A program made the position numbers and the translations under genes. The notes beneath the pieces were generated by a model that was not told where the DNA came from, made no database searches, and saw nothing but the letters and a program-made list of their open reading frames with translations. This document shows positions 1-6,329 of a DNA stretch of 13,146 bases, one piece after another. The stretch lies in contig JARVJS010000023.1 in the NCBI GenBank assembly GCA_029776125.1, forward strand, positions 1 to 13,146, in the 5' to 3' direction. Positions within the stretch are counted from its first letter, which is position 1. Every line of letters begins with the position of its first letter. Source of the DNA: Nitrososphaeria archaeon. GTDB lineage: Archaea; Thermoproteota; Nitrososphaeria; JACIWG01.

Positions 1-61
1 TATTTAAATAAAACTAAACTACTAAGGGGTAATAGTTATTTATAATTTAACAGTGAATCAG

Positions 62-146
62 TGCGGGGGGTGGGATTTGAACCCACGAACGCCTACGCGA
101 CAGGGTTCTGAGCCCTGCGCCTTTGACCTGGCTTGGCAACCCCCGC
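62..146 (-). tRNA. tRNA-Leu (anticodon CAG)
   Basis: The minus strand folds into a complete type II (class II) tRNA. The 7-bp acceptor stem is GCGGGGG/CCCCCGC with discriminator A (position 62). The anticodon stem CAGGG/CCCTG encloses loop CTCAGAA, which gives anticodon CAG with the normal U33. A long variable arm and the T arm GTGGG-TTCAAAT-CCCAC follow, as expected for leucine tRNA. No CCA is encoded and there is no intron. It lies 20 bp downstream of the YkgJ-type gene on the same strand, so co-transcription is possible; an A/T-rich AATTAAG at about 177-183 could also serve as its own TATA box. Confidence 0.97.
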
Positions 147-166
147 TATTGATTTAGGTATTGTTT

Positions 167-580
167 TTAGAGGTTCTTAATTTTTTTGTTTTTATATATA
201 TAAGATCTTTTTCTTGCTTCTTTGTATAATTGCTTTATTGTTTTCATTAACATTACTCTTTTACTTTTAAGCTCTTCCTCGGTTATTGTATCTGCAGATG
301 GACAGAAAGAGTCTATTATTACATCTTTTTTTATTGGATCATATATTATAGGATACAGAATGCAGCCCTTTGGCCTATTTTCATATATTTTGCATTCTTT
401 TTTGACGGTATCATAAAAGACACAGTAGCCGTTTCTGTTCTTTAGCTTAGCGAAACCATATTTGTCAATCTTTATGAATTGGTCTTCCTTAAAACCTAAT
501 TTCTTTATCTTTCTTATATCATCATTTGTAAGTTGCATCTGTGTAAATTTACAGCAATTACCACATTTTATGCATTTCAC
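167..580 (-). CDS. YkgJ-family cysteine-cluster (putative metal-binding) protein
   Basis: This 137-residue protein begins with the CxxCxxCC cluster (C3, C6, C9, C10) that defines the YkgJ/UPF0153 family, which is annotated as zinc- or iron-chelating. Further cysteines at C53, C63, C73 (within NRPKGC) and C93 (FCPS) complete the family's eight-cysteine pattern. The role of the family is not well established; metal or Fe-S binding is the usual inference. The C-terminal 40 residues are Lys/Arg-rich and helical. The start is GTG at 580-578, because the cluster begins at residue 3 and no upstream in-frame start is needed. A TTTAAAAT-like TATA box at about 602-609 lies some 25 bp upstream, which fits a leaderless transcript. 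tRNA-Leu follows 20 bp downstream on the same strand. Confidence 0.85.
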   Translation of the reverse strand: MKCIKCGNCCKFTQMQLTNDDIRKIKKLGFKEDQFIKIDKYGFAKLKNRNGYCVFYDTVKKECKIYENRPKGCILYPIIYDPIKKDVIIDSFCPSADTITEEELKSKRVMLMKTIKQLYKEARKRSYIYKNKKIKNL

Positions 581-656
581 AGTAATAAAAAATTTGACTT
601 TATTTTAAAACTTTTATTTTGAAACATATACTGTCAATCTTTCTAGCAAAAGCTAG

Positions 657-729
657 AGCCCCGGGCGGGGGTTGAACCCGCGACCTATAGCTTACGAGGC
701 TATCGCTCTGCCTACTGAGCTACCGGGGC
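657..729 (-). tRNA. tRNA-Thr (anticodon CGT)
   Basis: The minus strand gives a 73-nt cloverleaf with acceptor GCCCCGG/CCGGGGC and discriminator U. The D stem is GCTC/GAGC. The anticodon stem ATAGC/GCTAT holds loop CTCGTAA, so the anticodon is CGT with normal U33. The T arm is GCGGG-TTCAACC-CCCGC. No intron or encoded CCA is present. An archaeal TATA-like element, TTAAAATAAT on the minus strand at about 750-759, is positioned about 26 bp upstream of the expected transcription start. Confidence 0.97.
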
Positions 730-824
730 GCAGCTTTTCTTTTTAATGGAGTATTATTTTAAGTTTGTTAAAATTTTATTTAATTCATGTTTATAGTTTA
801 TGTTGGTGACGGTGTGGAAGTATA

Positions 825-1790
825 ATGGTTGACGAACTGACGGTCATTAATATGTTTTTAGAAATTTTTGGTCAGCCTAGAAAGCTTTTTTCTGAAATTG
901 GCGATGATGTAGCATGGACTAAAAAGGCAGTAAAAAGGGATAAATTTGCTATTAAGGCTGACATGCTTGTTGGCAAAACTGATGTACCTAAAGGTATGAG
1001 TTTACGACAGGCTGCAAGGAAAAGTGTTGTCGCATGCGTGAGCGACTTTGCCTGCAAAGGTGTTAAACCTTGGGGCATGCTTGTTTCAATAGGTTTACCA
1101 AAGGGGTTTAATGAGGAACATATCCTTGAGATAGCAAACGGTTTAAAAGATGCGAGAAATGAATTTGATATAGAAATAGTGGGAGGAGATACAAACGAGG
1201 CATCAGATTTAGTGATTGATTGCATTATGTTTGGATGGGGGAAGAATATAGTAAGTAGAGATGGAGCATACATTGATGAATATGTTTTAGTAACAGGTGA
1301 CTTTGGTCTCCCACCTTTAGGAGTAGACATTCTAAGTGAAAGGAAAAAGATTAGAAGCCCTAGATTAACAGAAAAGGCTATAGAGTCTGTCTTGTATCCT
1401 AGACCAAGGTTAAATTTCGGTTTAATTGCTTGTAATCGGAAATTGATTACAGCAGCCATAGATTCAAGCGACGGTTTAGCTATATCCTTATATGAGCTAG
1501 CACAGCGTAGTCATGTAGATATATTTTTAGATGAGCTTCCAATGAACGAGACCCTTAAAAATAACAATGAACTTTCTGAAAAGGAAAAAAGGGAATATAC
1601 ACTATATGGTGGTGAAGAATATGAGATAGTTTTCACATGCAAAATTAAGGATATTCCAAAGGTGCTTAAGGTGGGTGAAGAAACGGGTACACCAGTAAGA
1701 ATAATAGGAAGAACAGTTGAAGGAAATGGAAAAGTGTTCTTTAAAGGAGAATTAGTAGAGAGGAAGGGATGGACCCATTTCAAAGGATAG
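825..1790 (+). CDS. thiL: Thiamine-monophosphate kinase (ThiL)
   Basis: ThiL phosphorylates thiamine monophosphate with ATP to give thiamine diphosphate in the cytoplasm. The 321-residue length matches the family (about 300-340). Visible PurM/ThiL-fold signatures in order are GDD at 26-28 (ATP/Mg site), the KADMLVG strand at 44-50, a VSDFACKG helix at 72-79 (NLSDxAxMGA in bacterial enzymes), VGGDT at 119-123, AIDSSDG at 211-217 and YGGEEYE at 261-267, with a C-terminal GWTHF near the end. The ATG at 825 is the first start before the conserved N-terminal helix; the upstream GGTGACGG is only a weak ribosome site, so the transcript may be leaderless or have a short leader. The next gene is 65 bp downstream on the same strand. 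A related AIR-synthase-fold enzyme such as SelD or HypE is less likely, given the ThiL-specific GGDT and YGGEEYE spacing. Confidence 0.88.
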   Translation: MVDELTVINMFLEIFGQPRKLFSEIGDDVAWTKKAVKRDKFAIKADMLVGKTDVPKGMSLRQAARKSVVACVSDFACKGVKPWGMLVSIGLPKGFNEEHILEIANGLKDARNEFDIEIVGGDTNEASDLVIDCIMFGWGKNIVSRDGAYIDEYVLVTGDFGLPPLGVDILSERKKIRSPRLTEKAIESVLYPRPRLNFGLIACNRKLITAAIDSSDGLAISLYELAQRSHVDIFLDELPMNETLKNNNELSEKEKREYTLYGGEEYEIVFTCKIKDIPKVLKVGEETGTPVRIIGRTVEGNGKVFFKGELVERKGWTHFKG

Positions 1791-1855
1791 TAGCCTTTGC
1801 AGATAAAAAAAGAAACATTTTTATTTCATTAAATGAGAGCTTATAGTGAGACAAT

Positions 1856-2041
1856 ATGTCTTCTAAAACTTATACAACTGGACAGACATGGGGCGCCTTA
1901 AAGAAGGCGTGGAAAGCTTACAAGATTGCAAAGGTACAAAATGATAGAGAAAAAATGCTGGAGTACGCCAAAAGAATTAGAACATTGCAAGAGGAATTAG
2001 GCGTAGAAAAGGCAAAATTCCCCGACTTAGGACTAACATAA
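1856..2041 (+). CDS. Small basic helical protein of unknown function (61 aa)
   Basis: I do not recognise the family. The 61-residue product has a polar start, a lysine-rich amphipathic helix (TWGALKKAWKAYKIAK, about 11-26) and a second helix rich in Lys/Arg/Glu (about 30-50) that together resemble a helical hairpin. The end is a short FPDLGLT tail. There are no cysteines or membrane segments. Coding is supported by the ATG start, an ATTTTTATTT TATA-like box at about 1815-1825, some 30 bp upstream, and a T7 terminator just after the stop. A nucleic-acid or ribosome association would fit the charge, but this is inference only. Confidence 0.72.
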   Translation: MSSKTYTTGQTWGALKKAWKAYKIAKVQNDREKMLEYAKRIRTLQEELGVEKAKFPDLGLT

Positions 2042-2042
2042 A

Positions 2043-2064
2043 GGCGCCCCCCAAACCTTTTTTT
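2043..2064 (+). terminator. Oligo-T terminator after the 61-aa gene
   Basis: A run of seven T residues (2058-2064) lies 17 bp after the stop codon and ahead of the tRNA-Arg promoter. A short AAGG/CCTT pairing (2041-2044 with 2056-2059) precedes it. Archaeal RNA polymerase terminates at such oligo-T tracts, so this is the likely end of the thiL/61-aa transcripts. Confidence 0.6.
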
Positions 2065-2105
2065 ATTTTGAATTAGAATTTAGGATAAAATATTTTAATG
2101 GAAAC

Positions 2106-2113
2106 TTTAAAAG
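2106..2113 (+). promoter_or_regulatory. TATA box for tRNA-Arg
   Basis: TTTAAAAG is centred about 26 bp upstream of the first tRNA base, the usual archaeal TATA distance when transcription starts at or just before the mature 5' end. Confidence 0.5.
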
Positions 2114-2135
2114 GTTTGAATTGAAGCATTATAGT

Positions 2136-2210
2136 GGGCTCGTAGCTCAGTATGGATAGAGCACAGGCCCTCTAAGCCTGGGGTCGGGGGTTCAAATCCC
2201 CTCGGGCCCG
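2136..2210 (+). tRNA. tRNA-Arg (anticodon TCT) with C33
   Basis: A full 75-nt cloverleaf has acceptor GGGCTCG/CGGGCCC (one U-G pair) with discriminator G, D stem GCTC/GAGC, anticodon stem CAGGC/GCCTG, variable loop GGGTC and T arm GGGGG-TTCAAAT-CCCCT. The anticodon loop reads CCTCTAA, placing TCT at 2171-2173 and therefore a C at position 33 (base 2170) instead of the near-universal U. The rest of the molecule is intact, and a TTTAAAAG TATA box lies at about 2106-2113. No intron or encoded CCA is present. Confidence 0.95.
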
Positions 2211-2315
2211 CTCTCTCATATTCTTTCCTTAAAAATAGTAGGCCAGTCATTAAATCGATTAGTAGGGCATCTAAGTAAAAATTATTGTGTAAGGATATTT
2301 TAAGCAACAAGTAAA

Positions 2316-2391
2316 TGGGGTCGGTGGGATTTGAACCCACGTCCGCGCGGGCCCAAGCCGCGCAGCGTAGACCAGACTGGCCCACGACCCC
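2316..2391 (-). tRNA. tRNA-Pro (anticodon TGG)
   Basis: The minus strand gives acceptor GGGGTCG/CGACCCC with discriminator A. The anticodon stem CGCGG/CCGCG encloses loop CTTGGGC, so the anticodon is TGG with normal U33. The T arm is GTGGG-TTCAAAT-CCCAC. The D stem is GGCC/CGCT, with the commonly tolerated mismatch at 13-22. It converges on tRNA-Arg across a 105-bp spacer (2211-2315) in which I see only A/T-rich and pyrimidine-rich terminator-like sequence. Confidence 0.96.
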
Positions 2392-2465
2392 ATGTTTAGG
2401 TTCATTTTCTCTTTTTTATTAATTTTTTAAAAATAATGTTTTTTAGCATCCAGAAATAAATTATT

Positions 2466-2473
2466 GGAGAGGG
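2466..2473 (+). promoter_or_regulatory. Shine-Dalgarno site fixing the NrdD-like start
   Basis: GGAGAGGG ends 4 nt before the ATG at 2478 and supports that start. A TTTTTAAAAAT-type TATA box lies at about 2423-2434, which predicts a short 5' leader. Confidence 0.55.
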
Positions 2474-2477
2474 TTGA

Positions 2478-4535
2478 ATGTACGGAGATGTAATTGATTT
2501 CGAAACACTTTATTCTGCTCTTGGATCTAATGAGAGATTAAATATTTTAAATGAATTAAATAAGAGTGGACCGTTATCTTATACCCAATTAAAAAACAAT
2601 TGCGGTTTTGTTAAAAAGAGAGAATCGGGTAGATTTGCCTATCATCTGAGACTGCTTACTTCTGTAAATCTTATAACATTAAATAAAAATACTAAGAAGT
2701 ATAGTTTAACACCTTTCGGTAGAACAGTTTTAGCAGCTACGAATGAGTTAAAGGAGGCAGCACTACAATTTTCAGGAAAAATTTATGTAAGGACGTCTAA
2801 GCATAAAATTGAAGAATTTGATAGCAACAAAATTTATCAGTCACTGATTAGAGAGGCAAATGTCCCACGTGATTTGGCATCTAAGATTACTGCTGAAGCT
2901 GAAGCACGCATTAGCAAACTGGAAAATGTGCATTTGACAGCACCTTTAATAAGAGAATTTGTAAATTCCATACTTGTTGAAAAGGGATTAGATGAATATC
3001 GTAATAAGCTTACAAGATTGGGGTTGCCTGTAAAAGATGTTACTGATAAGATTGTTCAGGTAGGACTATCTGAAGGAAATGTAAGATCCTTAAAAAATGC
3101 GGCTGCTGATGCAGTTTTTACAGACTATCTTTTACTGACTCAAGTTAGTTCAGACGTTTTAGACATGCATCTTTCTGGAGAAATTAGTTTAGTAAACACA
3201 GGATGTTGGGGTATCATGCCAGACAGTGTGTTTTTTGATGCTTTGGCATTAAACTCTTTTAACATTAGATTTGGTTTAAAGGACCCACATTTACCTAGAG
3301 AATTTAATAAAGAAAATGTTAGCTTTACTAAAGCAGTATTATCTATAAACAAAATGCTTGAAAGTGTAGCCAATGAGGTGTGCATAGAAAATTTTATCGA
3401 ATTTTTACAATTAATAGAAAAAGTTGAAGGAGAATTAAATGTTAAGAGAATCTATGAATTTTTTACGAATTCAGTTTTGGGAATTAATCCCCTATCTAGT
3501 AACTTCCTCACATTTCATATAAATGTGAAGAACGAAAATAGGATAGAACTGTTGAAAACTGTTTTTGAAGCATATTCACTTTATCTTCAAAAAACTTTAA
3601 AATCCCGTATAAAACTTATCTTTAACGTATTTGAGAAAGAGAACCTTTCTTATATGATACCATATATTGTTGATATTATCAAAAAAGGTGGAAATGTTAT
3701 GTTTTTGAAGCAACCAACTAAGCCGATATCATATATGGGTATAAGAAAAAATTTCGGATCTAATGAGATAATTTCTTCTGGAACCATAATTTTACATTCA
3801 ATATCCCTAAATCTCCCACGTCTCGCTTACGCAGGTAGCGAAGAAACATTTTTGAAGAGTTTGATCAAAATTAAACTAGAGAAAATATTTAATGCTATAG
3901 AATCCCGAATAAATAATTTAATTGATTTAATGGAAAAAGAAATTCTATACTTATATGAATATAATAATGATCTATTTTCTAAAAATTTCCTTTCAATTGT
4001 AAATTTAGTAGGATTAGATGAACTTACAAAAATTGCAATAGTAGGGAATGAAGAAGAGCAAAATAGGTTATGGATAAAGCTCATGGAATTTTCTAAAAGA
4101 ATCTTAGAGGAATATGGGAGAGAAAAGGGTTTAAGGGTTTTACCAGCTGTTTATAACGATGATTCTTCTAAAAGATTCTATGAGATGGATAAAGAAAATA
4201 TTCCAAGAGGAATTATAGAGAGAATTAGTGGAAAAGGATATTCGCAAGTGCCAGTGGTAAATGTAAAGATGATGGATGATGAAAAAATAGTTAGAATGTT
4301 ACAATCAAGGATAGAGTGCACAGAAGGAGGATATCATGTAATCATAGACTTAGATATGCAGGAGGAAAACAATTCTTTGGAAACAATAGTTGAGAAAATA
4401 ATTTCGAAATTGGATATAGTAAAAATAAGAAGAAATATGATTTCTTGTGCAACTTGTGGAAACAAAAGTATTATTCAAACAAAGTGTCCCGTGTGTAATT
4501 CAGCGAGAATCACTGCACTACAGACTGATAATTAG
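2478..4535 (+). CDS. Winged-helix/ATP-cone/NrdD-like protein lacking radical residues (putative regulator)
   Basis: Three parts are visible in 685 residues. Residues about 8-85 form an ArsR-like winged helix (recognition segment GRFAYHLRLL at 51-60). Residues about 101-190 match an ATP-cone, the (d)ATP-binding allosteric domain of ribonucleotide reductases and NrdR (YVRTSKHKIEEFDSNKI, 103-119). From about 200 on, the fold follows class III reductase NrdD, including SLNLPRLAY (443-451), GLDEL (512-516), VPVVNV and a C-terminal zinc ribbon (C657, C660, C670, C673). The chemistry is missing. The MGCR finger-loop cysteine motif reads MGIR (420-423) and no cysteine occurs from 303 to 612. The usual HIHD segment is replaced near 235-241. 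The chain ends 12 residues after the ribbon, before the glycyl-radical RVxGY loop. No nrdG activase lies nearby. I infer a nucleotide-responsive DNA-binding protein, by analogy with bacterial NrdR, rather than an enzyme. The family assignment is firm; the function is inferred. Confidence 0.85.
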   Translation: MYGDVIDFETLYSALGSNERLNILNELNKSGPLSYTQLKNNCGFVKKRESGRFAYHLRLLTSVNLITLNKNTKKYSLTPFGRTVLAATNELKEAALQFSGKIYVRTSKHKIEEFDSNKIYQSLIREANVPRDLASKITAEAEARISKLENVHLTAPLIREFVNSILVEKGLDEYRNKLTRLGLPVKDVTDKIVQVGLSEGNVRSLKNAAADAVFTDYLLLTQVSSDVLDMHLSGEISLVNTGCWGIMPDSVFFDALALNSFNIRFGLKDPHLPREFNKENVSFTKAVLSINKMLESVANEVCIENFIEFLQLIEKVEGELNVKRIYEFFTNSVLGINPLSSNFLTFHINVKNENRIELLKTVFEAYSLYLQKTLKSRIKLIFNVFEKENLSYMIPYIVDIIKKGGNVMFLKQPTKPISYMGIRKNFGSNEIISSGTIILHSISLNLPRLAYAGSEETFLKSLIKIKLEKIFNAIESRINNLIDLMEKEILYLYEYNNDLFSKNFLSIVNLVGLDELTKIAIVGNEEEQNRLWIKLMEFSKRILEEYGREKGLRVLPAVYNDDSSKRFYEMDKENIPRGIIERISGKGYSQVPVVNVKMMDDEKIVRMLQSRIECTEGGYHVIIDLDMQEENNSLETIVEKIISKLDIVKIRRNMISCATCGNKSIIQTKCPVCNSARITALQTDN

Positions 4536-4536
4536 T

Positions 4537-4833
4537 TTACGTCTTTTCAACAACTATGAGCTTTCCATAGCGACCTACGTTGAGACGAATTTCACCCTTA
4601 TAGCTATTCACATAACCATTTTCTATTCTGACAACATCACCCACATCAACTTTATCAATTTGCTCATCCCATAAAGTTAATTTTATTTTATCAGTTTCAT
4701 CTGCTAAAGTTAGGTCTGCAACTCTAGCCTTTTGACCAGTTTTTAGTGTGACTTCCCTTGATTCAGGCTTTTCAATTATTTTCCCAACTACTTGAACACC
4801 CTTCATATTATCCCTTAATTGTGATATTCTCAA
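4537..4833 (-). CDS. Single OB-fold ssDNA-binding protein (Sulfolobus SSB-like)
   Basis: The product is a compact OB-fold protein of 98 residues from TTG (4833) or 89 from ATG (4806). The core matches the crenarchaeal SSB/RPA-type OB fold: a QLRDNMKGVQVVGKI lead-in, ADLTLADETDKIKLTLWD over strands 2-3, then GDVVRIENGYVNSYKGEIRLNVG over strands 4-5. Such proteins bind single-stranded DNA in replication and repair; RNA binding is an alternative. I prefer the TTG start because relatives keep an I..LKPxM segment just before strand 1, here RISQLRDNM; the ATG would remove it. The acidic C-terminal tail typical of Sulfolobus SSB is absent and the protein ends directly after the OB fold. Its stop lies 1 bp from that of the convergent NrdD-like gene. 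The 5' side shares a 58-bp divergent promoter region with the endonuclease-subunit gene. Confidence 0.85.
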   Translation of the reverse strand: MRISQLRDNMKGVQVVGKIIEKPESREVTLKTGQKARVADLTLADETDKIKLTLWDEQIDKVDVGDVVRIENGYVNSYKGEIRLNVGRYGKLIVVEKT

Positions 4834-4848
4834 ATTGGTCGCACATAA

Positions 4849-4872
4849 ACTTATAAACAAACCCTTAAAAGC
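4849..4872. promoter_or_regulatory. Divergent promoter region for the SSB gene and the endonuclease/UbiA/RfcL operon
   Basis: Two TATA-like elements, TTATAAAC (4850-4857) and CTTAAAAG (4864-4871), sit between the divergent starts at 4833 (minus) and 4892 (plus). CTTAAAAG is centred about 24 bp before the plus-strand ATG at 4892, which predicts a leaderless operon mRNA. On the minus strand GTTTATAA or CTTTTAAG would start transcription near the SSB TTG codon. Confidence 0.55.
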
Positions 4873-4891
4873 TTTACTTTGTGCTAAACCA

Positions 4892-5446
4892 ATGACAGAC
4901 GAAAAAGAGGAAGTAAGGAAAATAAGAATTATTGGGAATTTGGATGGAGAAAACATCATTATAGATTATAATGGAAGAGTACAAGAATTGTATCAGAGCG
5001 GTTTTGGCGAAATAGTCGGACAGAAATTAATTCTTTCAAAATACGAGGGTTTATACTTATATGAGATTAACAAAATAGAGATCTTTTATAATAATAGAAG
5101 TATAAGTTTTAATGAGCTGATGGAAACATTCTATAGAAAGGATGAGAATATACTTTCTCGTTACCTAGTTTATAGGGATTTAAGAAATAGGGGGTTTGTG
5201 GTTAAAGAAAGTTTAGAGGATGGAGTAGACTTTTACATTTATAACAAAGATGATTACAAAGTTGAGTCTTTAAAATATACGATTTTTGTACTTAACGAAG
5301 GATATGAGATTGAGTTTGAGAAAATTTTCGAAAATATTAAAAAAATTAAGAAAGAGGAAAATGGAATGATTATAGCAGTATTAGATAGGAGGGGAGAAGT
5401 CATATACTATCAGGTTTCTGAGGCGACCTTTTATGAAAAAAAGTAA
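4892..5446 (+). CDS. tRNA-splicing endonuclease subunit, apparently non-catalytic (structural)
   Basis: The 184-residue protein has the archaeal EndA layout. An N-terminal alpha/beta domain (about 8-75, including VQELYQSGFGE and ISFNEL) is followed by the nuclease-fold domain beginning YLVYRDLRNRGFVVK (91-105) and GVDFYIY (111-117). In catalytic subunits a Tyr-His-Lys triad cuts the bulge-helix-bulge of precursor RNAs. Here Tyr117 is kept, but the His of the H(A/S)(E/K)Y motif is Ser126 (ESLKY) and the Lys before the AVxD strand is Asn157 by ungapped alignment. The spacing between the two sites (31) equals that of the Methanocaldococcus enzyme. This pattern fits the structural subunit of an (alpha-beta)2 endonuclease, as in Crenarchaeota; the catalytic partner must be encoded elsewhere. 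The ATG at 4892 was chosen because it begins the domain and lies 24 bp after CTTAAAAG; longer in-frame extensions run through the promoter. It overlaps the next gene by 14 nt. Confidence 0.82.
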   Translation: MTDEKEEVRKIRIIGNLDGENIIIDYNGRVQELYQSGFGEIVGQKLILSKYEGLYLYEINKIEIFYNNRSISFNELMETFYRKDENILSRYLVYRDLRNRGFVVKESLEDGVDFYIYNKDDYKVESLKYTIFVLNEGYEIEFEKIFENIKKIKKEENGMIIAVLDRRGEVIYYQVSEATFYEKK

Positions 5447-6329
5447 CTTAAAACACTTCATTAGAATAATTAGACCAAAAAATAGTATTATGATTGGATT
5501 AGCTGTAATAATTGGAATAATTTTGACAGATCCAAGACAGATTATTTCAATAAGAACAATGTATGGCTTTTTAACAGGATTTTTCATTTCATCCTATTCC
5601 ATGATAGTAAACGATATCTATGATATTGAAGTAGACAGAGTTAATAAAATGGATAGGCCTTTGGCTAAAGGTTACATTACGATAAAAAGTGCTTGGGCAT
5701 ACAGTATTATACTTCTTTTTACAGGACTTTTGTTTGCATATTTTACTTCAGTTTTAGGCTTATTAATAGCAACACTTTTTGCTTTTATTTCATGGCTTTA
5801 TAATTTTAGTTTAAAAAAGCATGGGATAATCGGAAATTTTACAGTAGCAGTTTCAACCATCATACCATACGTTTATGGAAATGTTATAATATCATATAAT
5901 GGATTACATGATTTTATCGGAAATCCAGCACTTTTAAGCCCTGCTGTATACTGGTTTTCTATTGTATCCTTTTTTGCTGTAACAGGAAGAGAAGTGATAA
6001 AAACAATATCGGATATAGAAGGTGATAAGATAAGAGGTGTACAATCAGTTGCAATAAAATTTGGTACAGAAAAAGCTGCAAAAATAGGTTCAATATTTTT
6101 TATTTCAGCAATAGCATGCACTATGGGACCATATATTTTTAAGCAAATGGGAGAAATCTATCTTTTAGCTGTTATGGTGCCCGATACAATATTCATTTAC
6201 CTTGTATACTCTATCTTAAAGAATAATTCAAGGGAGAATGCTTTACGTGTTAAAAGAATAGCATTAAATGGAATGCTTATTGGATTTTTATCATTCACTC
6301 TAGAAAAAATGTTGGTGATAATAGTATGA
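5433..6329 (+). CDS. UbiA-family prenyltransferase, probable digeranylgeranylglyceryl phosphate synthase
   Basis: This integral membrane enzyme probably adds the second geranylgeranyl chain to geranylgeranylglyceryl phosphate in archaeal ether-lipid synthesis. In 298 residues both Mg/diphosphate motifs of the UbiA family are intact: NDIYDIEVDRVNKMDRP (60-76, pattern NDxxDxxxDxxNxxxRP) and DIEGDKIRG (194-202). About eight to nine hydrophobic segments surround them (for example 18-31, 43-60, 89-103, 105-122, 133-153, 171-184, 217-235, 240-257, 276-298). The length fits archaeal DGGGP synthases. It is translationally coupled: its ATG lies inside the endonuclease-subunit gene (14-nt overlap), and its stop shares ATGA with rfcL. 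A different UbiA substrate (quinone or heme side chain) cannot be excluded from sequence alone. Confidence 0.85.
   Translation: MKKSNLKHFIRIIRPKNSIMIGLAVIIGIILTDPRQIISIRTMYGFLTGFFISSYSMIVNDIYDIEVDRVNKMDRPLAKGYITIKSAWAYSIILLFTGLLFAYFTSVLGLLIATLFAFISWLYNFSLKKHGIIGNFTVAVSTIIPYVYGNVIISYNGLHDFIGNPALLSPAVYWFSIVSFFAVTGREVIKTISDIEGDKIRGVQSVAIKFGTEKAAKIGSIFFISAIACTMGPYIFKQMGEIYLLAVMVPDTIFIYLVYSILKNNSRENALRVKRIALNGMLIGFLSFTLEKMLVIIV

Noticed and set aside
872..1459. Long minus-strand open frame opposite thiL.
   Set aside because: It is a shadow of the ThiL coding frame; its translation has no recognisable domain while the plus strand encodes all ThiL motifs.
2053..2117. Perfect 9-bp inverted repeat AAACCTTTT (2053-2061) / AAAAGGTTT (2109-2117).
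   Set aside because: One arm is the oligo-T terminator and the other is the tRNA-Arg TATA region; low-complexity sequence explains the match and the loop is long.
4835..4891. N-terminal extension of the endonuclease subunit to 4835.
   Set aside because: It would run through both TATA elements and the start of the divergent SSB gene; EndA homology begins just after the ATG at 4892.
4834..4959. Hydrophobic N-terminal extension of the SSB gene to 4959, resembling a signal peptide.
   Set aside because: It is antisense to the endonuclease-subunit gene and the promoter; OB-fold homology begins near 4833.
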